Assembly (NCBI GenBank): GCA_900095095.1 | Contig: FMBT01000300.1 | Location: 592,028 to 656,027, forward strand | Source of the DNA: Fragilariopsis cylindrus CCMP1102 | Taxonomy: Eukaryota; Bacillariophyta; Bacillariophyceae; Bacillariales; Bacillariaceae | DNA length: 64,000 nt | Direction of reading: 5' to 3' | Shown: positions 1-11,203 of the stretch, one piece after another | Numbering within the stretch: the stretch's first letter is position 1 | Layout of the letters: every line of letters begins with the position of its first letter | Position numbers and translations under genes: made by a program | The notes under the pieces: model-generated | Database searches by the model: none | The model's input: only the letters and a program-made list of their open reading frames with translations | What the model was told of the DNA's origin: nothing

Positions 1-823
1 CTCCATTCCAAGAAATTTTGTTATTGGCATGGCTTCTTCTTTACTGTACTATATAATCAGCTAGCTACTTGCTTGCTAAGGTTGTTACATCAATAAACTG
101 TCATAATATCAATTTGGGTAGATACGCCATCATCAGAAAGGAATGATGATCCATGATCCAGTGATGAATTGGGCAATAGAAAGGCAAACAATGAATGTCA
201 CAAGTAAAGAAACTTCTTTCAGAGCCCAGTTAGTTTTACTCACACAAATTCTGGACTGCCTAGTATAGGAATGTATTCATGCAGGATGAATATGAAATGA
301 AATAGAACAGGAATGTGTGTTTGTGTGTGTGTGTGCGTTCACTCAGATATAGGTGTGATTAGAATAACGTATGTTACAGCACCATTTGAATTCATTCCAT
401 ACATTCCATATTCCTTGGAGTGAAGTTGCATAGTTCAAATCGTGTGCATGCATTGTCAAGAGATTTCCATCTGTCTCACAGAGGAGCCTGATGTAGAAAA
501 TAAGTTCACTGCCAAAGCAAAAGTAAGTTAAAAGAATGATTTCTTACAGTATTAAGAAGATTACACATCTACATATTTTACCAGTGTGCATTAAATATGC
601 ATGCAATAATAATTGTAATTGTAAGGTGAGGTCAGATGGAGTTTCTGTTTAAGCTAAAATTATTGATAAGATTTTACATTGAGTTGCAAATTTAAGACAT
701 TTTATTGATCATAATTATTTTTTCAATTTAACGATTTGCAAGTTTTATTTATTTCATTTGTCAAGCTCTTTGTTACAGGCTTAGTTATATATGTCATCAT
801 TCTTTTCGTATGCAGTTTTGATT
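1..823. other. Gene-free flank with a TG microsatellite
   Basis: No open frame here resembles a protein. A (TG)n-rich microsatellite lies at about 314-336. The segment ends at the stop codon of the minus-strand epimerase gene, so its right part is probably that gene's 3' UTR. Confidence 0.5.
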
Positions 824-2083
824 TTAATTTCCTTCTACTAAGGTTGCTGCCATGGACGGAGCACAGCCTTGGCCTTCAGAACAGACTTGTACTTCCTTCT
901 TTTCGTAAGTTGTTTTGTACCATTCAGCAGTGCGACGAATACCTTCCTCAAACGGAATCTTTGACTTGTATCCCAAGTACTCGTAAGCTTTGTTAACATC
1001 CGCGCATGTGTAGGGAACATCTCCCGGCTGGTCAGGCATAACCTTGATAATAGCCTTTTTTCCAACGTGCTTCTGGACCAAACCAATGAATTTCTTCAGT
1101 GAAGTACCTTCACCCTTTCCAAGATTAAACAATTCGTACTTGTGTCGACGGTCAATCGTACGGACCACGCCGTCAACAATATCAGAAATGTAAGTGTAAT
1201 CACGACTGGAGGAGCCATCACCATACTGCTGCATTTCAACTCCACGGCTGACACGATCAATAAACTTGAAGGGTGCCATATCGGGTCGTCCACGAGGTCC
1301 GTATACTGTGAAGAATCGAAGACCAGAAATATTGAGCTGGTATAAATGATGGTAGGTGTAGGCAAGTAGTTCGCAGGCCTTTTTGCTGGCAGCATATGGA
1401 CTGACTGGATTGTCGACATTCTCCTCTTCCGAAAAGAATGTACTCTTGGAGCCACCGTAAACGGAAGATGAAGATGCGAAAACAAAATTTTCCACGCCGT
1501 ATTTGTGTGATAATTCCATTAGCTGAGTCGTTCCTTTAATGTTAGAGTGAATATAGACAAAAGGATCTTGAATGGAAGGACGGACACCAGCGCGGGCCGC
1601 CATATGGCACACCCATTTAGGCTGGTCGGTTTTAAAGATATTTTCCATCAATTCTTCGTCACAAATATCGCCACGGTAGAATGTAACTCTTCCTTCCTCG
1701 GGATAAGACTCCTGAAGAAGCTTGATGTTAGATTCCTTAATATTGACATCATAGTAATCATTTATTTCGTCCACAATAACAACGTCGTCACCACGTGAAA
1801 GGAGATATTCAGCAACATTGCTTCCAATGAAGCCTGCGCCACCCGTGACAAGCACCTTTTTGTATCCGACATGAGGAGCTACAGCAGTACGCTCAGTAAC
1901 TGCTTTGGAATTGCTGATATCAGAAAACATAACCGAGCTTCCAGATCTGTGAAAAGATTGAGTTGATTCATTGGTATTCGAATCGTGTGAAATTGATGCA
2001 TCCGAACTCGAATGATTGCAGGTGCTTTCATCGTCACTCGAGACGAGAACAGGCATGCTGGGAGAGTGATTAAGATTCTTCAT
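824..2083 (-). CDS. UDP-glucuronate 4-epimerase-like NAD-dependent sugar epimerase
   Basis: Single-exon gene of 419 residues starting at a true ATG. An N-terminal serine/threonine-rich extension of about 75 residues precedes a short-chain dehydrogenase/epimerase fold. The Rossmann motif VTGGAGFIGSNVAEYLL is near residues 79-95, and the catalytic Tyr-xxx-Lys lies in SPYAASKKACELL. The downstream block with GRPDMAPFKF and SSSRDYTYISDIVDG is typical of the UDP-glucuronate 4-epimerase (GAE) branch, which makes UDP-galacturonate for acidic polysaccharides. Plant GAEs carry an N-terminal membrane anchor. Here the extension shows no hydrophobic segment, so a soluble enzyme is inferred. The exact sugar nucleotide cannot be fixed from sequence alone; UDP-glucose or dTDP-glucose enzymes are close relatives. 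Confidence 0.87.
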   Translation of the reverse strand: MKNLNHSPSMPVLVSSDDESTCNHSSSDASISHDSNTNESTQSFHRSGSSVMFSDISNSKAVTERTAVAPHVGYKKVLVTGGAGFIGSNVAEYLLSRGDDVVIVDEINDYYDVNIKESNIKLLQESYPEEGRVTFYRGDICDEELMENIFKTDQPKWVCHMAARAGVRPSIQDPFVYIHSNIKGTTQLMELSHKYGVENFVFASSSSVYGGSKSTFFSEEENVDNPVSPYAASKKACELLAYTYHHLYQLNISGLRFFTVYGPRGRPDMAPFKFIDRVSRGVEMQQYGDGSSSRDYTYISDIVDGVVRTIDRRHKYELFNLGKGEGTSLKKFIGLVQKHVGKKAIIKVMPDQPGDVPYTCADVNKAYEYLGYKSKIPFEEGIRRTAEWYKTTYEKKEVQVCSEGQGCAPSMAATLVEGN

Positions 2084-3877
2084 CTTAGCGGTAGTTTACT
2101 TGTTCGGAAATGCGTCGATTGATTGATGATAGGGCGGGAATGTACCTCCTACATCATTGTAACGATATAATATACGGTCAGAAGTGGAAGAAAAGAATAA
2201 GTTATAGTAAAGGAACAGTAGTGGAAAATACTCTACTTCATTTGGTATGCTGATGTAATGCGATGGTAAAATCGTCACTAACCTTTGACGCAAGACCGTT
2301 TGAAGCCGAAGAAAGGGAACGTGGTTGAGCAGTGTTTGGCCGTTGCTCTTGACGAGTAACGACTAGTAGGTAGGTTGTGTTGGTTGTTGGTGTGTATTCG
2401 AGATCGAATAAATAAACTAACAGCAATGATAATGTGCCGTAAGTCTTAATCAATATTCGATTGCAAATCAAGGAGCGGAAAGTGAACGATGTAGTTGATT
2501 GTTCGTTTGTTTATAAGATTTTGTGATTGTTTATGAATCTTGGCGGTACTGTACTGTATATCATCTTCTTCAGATTTACATTTGATAAATTTCTCGGATA
2601 CTGTAGTTTTTGTACTGTACGTACACAATCACATCACATCCGCTGGTTACCACAAACGTAACGTGGCCAAAAATGCACTTGTAAATCAAGACCTCGCACT
2701 GACCTCACCGAGTTGTTATCGCCGTAGATGAGTGAGTGAGTCACTATTCAATAAAGTTGTACGGTAGTAGTAGTATTCAAATAAGTATAGTCTGACTGAC
2801 TCACTATTCAGATACTGAAAATTTTCAGAATCCCCAATTGTGCACGTCTGGATCATTTGTTTTTTTGAGTCGCGGATACTAGGATACAAGTTTGATATTA
2901 TTATTATCACAACTAAACACAAGCAAGTCATTTTTGCATTCATACATTCCCTCCCTTCATGTACTAGTACAGTAGTATCAATAAGTATACTGCTTGCTTT
3001 CTAAGAAAATATCATTTGCTGTTGGGGTAGCATCAATATCTGGACAGTAAGGTTGTAAGTATACTTTCACACATGGGTGGTCTACAACACTTTTACATAA
3101 GCGCTCATAATTGACCACTATAAGTGTGCTATTGAAACATGTTGCTAAATCTCTAGGAAGTAGTATTGATTAGGGCATTCGTTCCATACGACTTCCGCAA
3201 TAAATCAACTGAACGTCAATATCTAAATCGTCGTCAACATCGATCATAGGTGAACACAGCAACAACTAGACACCGATCCTACCGAACGTCAACAGCAGAA
3301 TTTTCTCCGGTCAAGAGATCCACCTATCACCGATCGGCTATAATGGGAAAGAATAAGGATCCACCGAAAAATATGGAAGAAATCTGAGGTTGCTCGAAGC
3401 CGAGATTGGATGCTGATGGTAATCCTACTAAGGTAAAAGCACCTCCTCCTAATGGTTTGTTATCTCACGAATTTCTTACAAGACCATTATAATGACATAG
3501 CTGACATTATTCAAATCTCTACAAGGCATTTGACTCGATCGCCACAGAATAAACTTTTAACTGTCTCGGTTCAAAAAAAAACGGTTTACGTAGAAACCAT
3601 ATGGGATACAGAATAACGAATCGACGGCACGACGCTAGAAAAAATAGTAACGGAACGGAACCGCAAAAGAAAAGATGGTCACCCAATCGTTAAAACTCAA
3701 ATCAAATCCCAAAGACTACCGTTACTTCTTGGCGATATCCACCCTAGCTAGAAAGTTGTCTCTTGGCAATTCATACCAGGATAATATACCACCACTATGT
3801 TCGAAATTTGCGTTCAGCAAAACAAATGCGAAGTAATATAGTGGTGAGAGAGACAAATATATAGATGTGTGAGGTAT
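2084..3877. other. Intergenic region with a possible decayed ORF
   Basis: No intact gene. Around 3343-3775 on the plus strand there are stretches that read like protein, including an ATG at 3343 followed by a stop after 14 codons. A second stretch from about 3545 is interrupted by one stop. I do not recognise it; it could be a transposon or gene relic. Short GTAC/TACAGTA-type motifs and a direct repeat containing CACTATTCA (about 2743 and 2803) also occur. Confidence 0.35.
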
Positions 3878-5665
3878 TTAATAGCGGTCATATCCTCCTC
3901 CTCCTCCTCCTCGATTGTCTCGACCATATCCGTCATCGTAGCCACCTATTAATAATATAGAAACAGACAGCGCGATCAGAAAATATTGAAGAAGAGAATA
4001 CAAAACAAAGGGCATCAAGAAGCAGCTGCACTTTGTGTTTCAGGACTAAAATACAAAACGTTGGTGACGTATTTTTGGTAACAGAACCATGCAATCTTTG
4101 CGGTTATTATTTACAATTAGGCCCACTATATATTCGAACCGGTAGAAAAAGATACCGAACAACATTCTGACGAATAATATTTTTACACAGTACGGTTCTT
4201 ACCTCCGCCGCCGCCGCCACTACCACCGCCTCCTCGGTATCCACTATAATATTATGGGAAAAACGTCGTGCAGCATGGATGAATGTTAGAACTGCATGTG
4301 TAAAGCAAGGCCTCAATGCTTCGTTAAAAGGTTAAAAATCTACTTACCCACCACCACCACCACTGCCACGATCATCGTAACCACCACGATGGCGGTCACC
4401 ATATCCATCTCCTCCTCCGCCTCCACCTCTGTCATCGTAGCGACCTCCATAACCACTACCGCCACCACCACCGCCACCAGAGCCACGATCATCATACCCG
4501 CCACGACCACCGTAACCGCCGCCACCACCTCCATTATAGCTACAATTCGAAACCAGGACAAAGCATTGTGTGAGATAAATAGAAACATTTGATATCATTC
4601 AGAAAAATATACACTCGAGCAATGGAAAAATATTGTCAATCGACCGACATAAATAAGATTACACTACATGGAATAAACGACTTACCCGCCTCCGCCGCCA
4701 CCGTAACCGCCACCGCCACCTCCACCGTAGCTATAATTAGAAAAGAACAGATTATTGTGTAAGATACAGAAACAATTGACATCATCATAAAAATATATAC
4801 TCGATGAATAGAAAAAAAATTGTTGTCGACAACGCTCGTATTACACTATTCAAATGCACGGTAAGAAACGACTTACCCGCCTCCACCGTAACCTCCGCCA
4901 CCTCCGCCGTAACTGCAATTCGAAACAGGAGAAATGAAAGTGTGAGAAAGCAGTGTCAATGAAAGATAAACAGGAAGATAAAATAAAACTCGAGGCGGGG
5001 TAGAAACATTGTTAACAACGACTCGACTCGACTCACCCATTATCATCGTAACGTCCACCGCCACCACCGCCACCGCGGTATCCTCCGCCTCCACCGCCGC
5101 CGCGTGGACCGCCACCACCGCCGCCACCTGCATCTGCACCACGAGGCTGAGCTTCATTCACACGAAGCGTACGTCCATCAATTTCCTGTCCGTTTACTTT
5201 GTTGCAAGCGTTTTCAGCTTCCGTAGATGGCATAGTCACAAATGCGAACCCACGTACTCGACCTGAATCACGGTCCGTTGGCATGAAACAATCGTTAACG
5301 GTTCCGTACTCCTCAAACATACGTCTAATTTCCGCTTCGGGCGTATCGAAAGATAAGTTTCCTACGTATAGCTTAACCTCCTCCTTTCCGGACGAATTAA
5401 AGGTTCCAGATCCACCAGGACCGGCCGCTGCACCGCGTTCACCTTTGGGCCTCGATTCGTTCACACGGATAGTTCGACCGTCCAACTGAGCCTGGTCCAT
5501 CTTGGAAATAGCCTTTTCGGCAGCGTCACGAGTAGAGAGCGTTACGAATCCAAATCCACGTGGACGATTGGTATTCCGTTCTACCGGTAAGAAAACATCA
5601 GTCACTGTCCCGAACTCACCAAATGTTTCACGGAGGCGTGGCTCGTCCGTAGCTATAAATAATGC

Positions 5666-5696
<31 letters not shown>

Positions 5697-6023
5697 ACAT
5701 ATGAAAATCAACGATGAGAAGACAAAAGAGTCACAAAAACAACACTACTACGACAATAAATAATATCTATGAAGGCCATACAAAACAACTGAAATATTTT
5801 GCTTACCGTAGTCCAAATTACCGACGTAAAGTTTGACCTCATCTGCACTACCACCACCATCACCACCACCAACACCACTGCTGATATTGCTATCACCACC
5901 TCCATCTTGGGGAGCAGCTGCATCATTGTTATCACCGCCGCCACTAGTGGGTGGATAATCCTTTTCGTTGTCTCCAGAAGGCATTCCGCGATCGGGGGAT
6001 CGAGAACGTTCGCGATCAGTCAT
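3878..6023 (-). CDS. Glycine-rich RNA-binding protein with two RRMs, seven exons
   Basis: The spliced model has exons 5807-6023, 5037-5652, 4877-4912, 4686-4730, 4348-4539, 4203-4243 and 3878-3945. All introns are GT..AG and the frame stays open for 404 residues. After an acidic/serine N-terminus come RRM1 (RNP2 KLYVGNL, RNP1 RGFGFVTL) and RRM2 (RNP2 KLYVGNL, RNP1 RGFAFVTM). A glycine/tyrosine/arginine tail with GGYDDRG repeats follows. The layout resembles nuclear or chloroplast-type glycine-rich RNPs that bind pre-mRNA. The tail is encoded by short exons of 36, 45 and 192 nt, each starting and ending in the same phase, separated by visibly related introns. Intron 1 contains a (TA)14 tract at 5669-5696. 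RNA targets and location are not inferable, and exon boundaries in the Gly tail may vary by alternative splicing. Confidence 0.88.
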
Positions 6024-6391
6024 GGTTAGCGTTTTTGATTGAAAAATAAGTAAAGTTTGATTGCGATTCGTTGCTGTTAGCAGAACGATAGTTTAGTTTC
6101 AGAGCTAGCTTGATTGTTACTACGACTATTCCTTGTATTCTTGAACTGGTCGTACTCTGTTGTTAGTGGTGTTTGTACAATTCATTCTTCGCACGTTCGA
6201 ACGTGTACTTACTGGTATCAAAAGAATAGGACCATATCCCGAAGACAGGCAGACCATTGATATAAATTTCACGTTTTTCAAAAAATAAGTTACTACACGA
6301 TGATCATAATATATTTAGTAAACGTCGTTACTCACTAACGTTACTGGTAGTACATCACAAAAATATCCATTTTTTTGATCGTTGAGGAAGT
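6024..6391. promoter_or_regulatory. Divergent promoter region between the RRM and ALDH genes
   Basis: These 368 bp separate two start codons facing away from each other, so both promoters must lie here or overlap the first exons. It is AT-rich with no convincing TATA box. No ORF or RNA gene is seen. Confidence 0.5.
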
Positions 6392-8797
6392 ATGAGGTTT
6401 TCAACTTTATGTGTTACAGCTATCCTCTTGCATTGTGGTGTTTCTGCAGAGCAGGGAATTTGTAGAGGACCAGAAAGTCCTCCTTTTATCAATCCCAAAC
6501 TAATGATTCAGGGGGAAATAAAATCGTCATTCGATGGCGTGGAAAAGACACCTCTCGCTGATGTCCATGGTTGCTGTACAAGTAGTCTGCCAGTAGATGA
6601 ATGCAACGACAGCAAAAAGGATGCCTCAACAACAATATCATTTGCTCAACCTATTATTGGGAAAATGCCACAGTTGAGCACAGAACAAACACTTCAAATT
6701 ATGAAGGACGCCGAAACAGCGTGGGACGGAGGATCGGGTGTTTGGCCGCAACTTCCGCTTCGGGAACGACTGGATGCAATCGAACGACTATTGAAAGACC
6801 TGGAGACGAATCAACGTGAGAAAATGGTGCAAGTATTGATGTGGGAAATTGGTAAAAATCGAAAGGATGCAGAAAGTGAATTTGATCGAACAATAAAATT
6901 TTCACGTGACGCTATGCAAGTCATTAGAGGAATCAATACGAACGCCGACGGCGACGATGATGTTACCAATGAATTCGCAGGGTCCTGGCAATCACATGGA
7001 TCTACCATGGCATTTGTTCGGCGTGCAGCGATTGGTAAGTTACTTAACTTTACTTCAGAGAAGAAGAAGAAGAAGAAGTAGAAAAGGAAAACATCCTGTT
7101 TTTGTTTTTATTTGAAGCCTTAATTAAACATACATTTCTTCTTCTTATATCATCATGTATTTGTACGCAGGCATCGTCTTATGCCTCGGTCCTATGAATT
7201 ATCCGTTGAACGAGACATATGCCACCTTGATTCCAGCCTTGCTAATGGGCAATGTCGTCTTGATGAAGGTATGCCATTATAATCATAATCATCGTCGTCG
7301 TCATATTGAAAATGAACAAGGAAGTTTTTTGAAGTGGTGTTTATTCATTTATTCAGAATGAAAAATAATATGTCTTAACTATACATCTTTGTTATCTCCC
7401 TCTTCTCTTCTCCTTCTGTGTATACCACGAACGATCCACGTATGTCTAATGTCTTTTACGAATTAACATGATGAAAGATTCCAACAGTCGGGGGACTTGT
7501 ACATTTATTAACAATGGAGGCCTTCCAAAAGGCTTTGCCAGCAGGTGCCATGAATTTTATCTCCGGTCGGGGACGAGATACAATGCCAACCCTTATGAAG
7601 ACAGGCAAGATTGATTCACTGGCATTTATCGGTGGATCTTCTGCTGCCGATTCCCTCATTCGACAGCATCCTCATCCCCATCGGCTGAAAATCTTTCTAC
7701 AACTCGAAGCTAAAAATATGGGAATTTTCTTACCAGATTTGTTTCAAGATACAGCAAACAGGGCTGAGGAGCTATCAAAAGCTGTCGATCAAGGAATCTT
7801 GGGTGGTAAGAAAAACGTGAATATTAATTATACTATTTGTGTTAAGTCTTTTTTTCTTATGTATTTGTATGAATTCTCACAGTAAATCAACTTTGTTTTG
7901 TATATAGCTCTCAGTTTTAATGGACAACGATGTACGTCCCTCAAACTGTTCTTCATCCCGAAAGGACATGGAGCTGAATTCAGTAGACAAATGGCAGAAA
8001 AAATAGATAAAATGCATGTTGGCCTCCCGTGGCAATCATGGGATGATGACGATGATAGTAATGACAGTAAACCCATATATTCCCATTTCACACCATTACC
8101 CAGCAAGAGCCGCATTGACTTGATGAGACGGTTAATTGACGATGCGGTATCGAAAGGTGCGGAAATTGTAAATAAACAGGGAGGAGAAATAATCGGTGGA
8201 AATGACTCAACTCTGATGGTGCCAGCCGTATTATATCCCGTTACTCCTGACATGGACATTTACTATGAAGAACAATTTGGACCAATTGTCCCAATCACTG
8301 AGTATGAAAGTCTAGAATCTGTCCTCCTTTATGGACAACAAGGAATTTACGGACAACAAGTCTCTATTTTCGTTTCTGAAGAGGAAACTAATAATGCGGC
8401 CAAACTGTTGGATAGATTTTCAACTGTTTTTGGAAAGATAAATATCAACTCTCAATGTGGTCGATCTCCCGATACACTGCCATTCTCGGGCCGAAGATCA
8501 AGGTACGTGTTGAGATCATGACGGAATTTTGTTGTTAAAGGCTTGCATATCACAATTATTGCATTCTTTACATGTTGATTTTTTTAGAGATTCAATGAAG
8601 TTTCTCACCTATGTAATTTGTCGTCTTAACGATTTAGTGCCATGGGAGTCATGAGTGTCAAAGATGCACTACGGGAATTTTCCGTCCCAACTGTTATAGC
8701 GTATAAGGATAGCGAAATCAATACAAGAATTCTTCAGGAAATCGAATCAGCATCCATTTTTTTGCAGGGCGGTAGTTCCTACACGTCTAATTTGTAA
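6392..8797 (+). CDS. GapN-like aldehyde dehydrogenase with signal peptide
   Basis: Five exons: 6392-7034, 7171-7268, 7478-7805, 7908-8502 and 8638-8797, all GT..AG, giving 607 residues. The N-terminus has a hydrophobic signal peptide ([19 protein letters not shown]) followed by a poorly conserved region of about 80 residues. The ALDH fold includes [20 protein letters not shown] in the cofactor region, the general-base Glu in LQLEAKN and the catalytic Cys in [10 protein letters not shown]. These blocks resemble the non-phosphorylating, NADP-dependent glyceraldehyde-3-phosphate dehydrogenase (GapN, ALDH11) branch. GapN oxidises glyceraldehyde-3-phosphate to 3-phosphoglycerate with NADPH formation. 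A signal peptide is unusual for GapN and suggests the ER, the periplastidial space or the plastid. No Phe is visible at the predicted cleavage site, so classical stromal import is uncertain. The substrate assignment is inference. Confidence 0.82.
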
Positions 8798-9746
8798 TTT
8801 CATCGTCATCACTTTGAATTTCATTACGGATCAAACTACTAACAATAGATTCGGGAAATAATCGTATAGTTTGAGGTAATCTAGTACCGATATTAATTAA
8901 ATGATTTTGATTGTTACCACAAAAATTAACTTTCTTCAACACGAATATAATATTTGTTCTAAATCATGATTTTAGATAGGAAATACACAAGATACATCCT
9001 CCACACTTATGTTGCGTTGATGCACACATGCAATTATTCAGTGACTATCATAAAATCCACACCTTGCTCTGGACATTCGCTAGCTAGCTACTTCGAGGTA
9101 GCAATAGCAAATGCACAATAAAGAACTGGACGAGAATAAACCTGTGCTAGAAATGGGGTAGCGGGAATGATTGCTATTATAGAAGGAATGCTTATTGATG
9201 GTCAAGTTGATGTTGTTGATGTTGCAGTTACCTAATTTTGATCAATAACAATCACACCTCTAATCATGGTGTCTATGTTCTACATAAGTTCGTCGATACA
9301 TTTCCTACATATTGGGTATTGCGAGGTATGAAATTGATAGCAGGAGAAACTGACCAATAAATGCACTAACGAATATTGTTTAGAATAACAATAAATATAC
9401 TTTAATGTCTTGAAAAAGTATGTTAAGTTGGATCTAATAATAATTCACTGCTAGATTGATCAAAACCCACTCACAACTATTTAAGCGAGCACAAAATAGG
9501 TCTGATTATGAATATATAGAATTAAGTTGTTCATCAAACTAGAGATTTAATTTTATAGAAATTAGTAATACATCAATTAATATAGTGTATTAGTAATAAT
9601 GTAAACGTTCATCAAATATATGTTGTATAGGGAACCATGGTGGTACAAAGCAATAAAAAAAAGCACAGTGGATTTCTCGCATATGAGAGATTTTGCTGTT
9701 GGTTGCGAATTATTATTTATCATCAATGATATCTTTTTAATCTTAT
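8798..9746. other. AT-rich intergenic region between convergent genes
   Basis: About 950 bp between the 3' ends of the aldehyde dehydrogenase and aldolase genes. I see no ORF with protein-like composition, no tRNA-like fold and no repeat unit. Confidence 0.5.
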
Positions 9747-11203
9747 TTACTTGGTCATAACTTTCATGAGGAGAGTGGCGGCAGATCCGACAATAGCTCC
9801 AGCTGCCATGAGAACAATTGGGCTTGGACTCAATTTGGCCTCACCAAGCTGAGAGTGGGGTGTTTCATCCGAAAGCTCGTATGTACCGGTGGTAGAAAGT
9901 TTATCCATACTGACCATAACACGCTTGCACATCGATTCTTCGGCCTTTCGGACCCAAACACGAGGATCGTAGAATTTCTTGTTTGGTTGTCTTTTCCGTC
10001 AGGATTACCAATTTGGCCCTTAAGATAGGCACGCTTTTCGCCCTCATACGCACGAAGGCCGTCCCAGTAAGCCCACTGAGTATCAGTATCGATATTCATC
10101 TTGACAACTCCATTAGACACGGCAAGTTGGATTTCTTCGTCGGTGGAACCAGAACCACCGTGCATGACTAGGTAGATAGGTTTGTCGAGGGAACTATTCA
10201 ACATCTTTTTGGCATATTCTTGGTGCTTTCCAAGTTTTTCAGGAGAAAGTTGACATTACCTGGCTTGTAAACCCCGTGAACGTTTCCGAACGCAGCGGCA
10301 ATCGAAAACATAGGTCCGACCTTAGAAAGAGCTTGGTAGACAGCGTAAACTTGTTCGGGTGTGGTATAAAGCTTTTCTGGGTCGACATCCTCGTTATTTA
10401 CACCATCTTCTTCTCCACCGGTGATACCGATTTCCATCTCCAACCAAATCTTCATGGGCGCCATTCGCTTGAAATATTCGACACAGATAGCAATATTTTC
10501 CTCATCGGGTTCTTCGGAAAGATCAAGCATATGAGAAGAGAAAAGAGGTTCTCCGTACTTGGCGAAGAATTCTTCGTCTGCCTCAAGCATACCATCGAAC
10601 CAAGGAAGAAGCTTCTTAGCACAATGGTCAGAGTGAAGGACGACAGGGATTCCATAGTACTTCGCAACAGAACGGACATGCATGGCAAGAGCGACAGATC
10701 CAGCAGCTGCACCATTCCCATCCTTAACACCCTTTCCAAGCAAGAACGAACCTCCTCCGTTTGAACATTGAACCATAACAGGTGCCTTAGCCTTGCGTGC
10801 GGCCTCCATGACAGCATTCGCTGTAGAAGAACTGTGTAAAGGAGGATTACAAATAAATGTATATAAAGATATCGAAAAAGTGAATTTCAAGTTAGAGGAG
10901 GGGGGGGGGGGGGGGCTCGACAAGAAATCATCCTTAATATATACTGACAGGATAAAAACCATAGAATTTTATCCTTCAGATTGGATATACGATATCAGAC
11001 CCAATCACAAATAATGGCTGTCTTAGACAATAGATGATGCCTTTGTCGAACGACGACGACGACGACGACGGACGTGAATAAACGTACCTGGTACAGTTCA
11101 CAGCAGGAATTGCGTAGGAGTTGGCACGAGCATGATCAAGAAGGTTAACCAAATCGTCACCGGTGACAACACCAGAGGGTACAATATCAGACAAAGAAGA
11201 CAT
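9747..11203 (-). CDS. FBA: Class II fructose-1,6-bisphosphate aldolase, two frameshifts
   Basis: Exon 1 is 11088-11203 and exon 2 is 9747-10831. The class II (metal-dependent) aldolase blocks are clear: AIPAVNCT at the N-terminus, LHSDHCAKK with the zinc-ligand His and base region, FGNVHGVYKPGN, and MHGGSGSTDEEI. It cleaves fructose-1,6-bisphosphate to two triose phosphates. The frame is lost twice, near 10249-10252 and near 9986-9990. In each case a lysine/asparagine codon in the sense sequence appears one base short, so about 400 residues follow only if one base is restored at each place. No presequence is seen, which suggests a cytosolic enzyme. Unusually, the C-terminus ends in a hydrophobic helix (SPIVLMAAGAIVGSAATLLM) followed by basic residues, like a tail anchor. 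Either indel could be an assembly error or mark a pseudogene. Confidence 0.88.
10900..10915. repeat. 16-bp poly-G tract in the aldolase intron
   Basis: Uninterrupted run of G on the plus strand (C in the transcript), about 70 nt upstream of the aldolase 3' splice site. Confidence 0.9.

Noticed and set aside
4296-4598. Long overlapping open frames on both strands over the Gly-rich exons
   Set aside because: They are low-complexity by-products of GGN repeats; only the spliced RRM frame has matching splice sites and continuity with RRM2.
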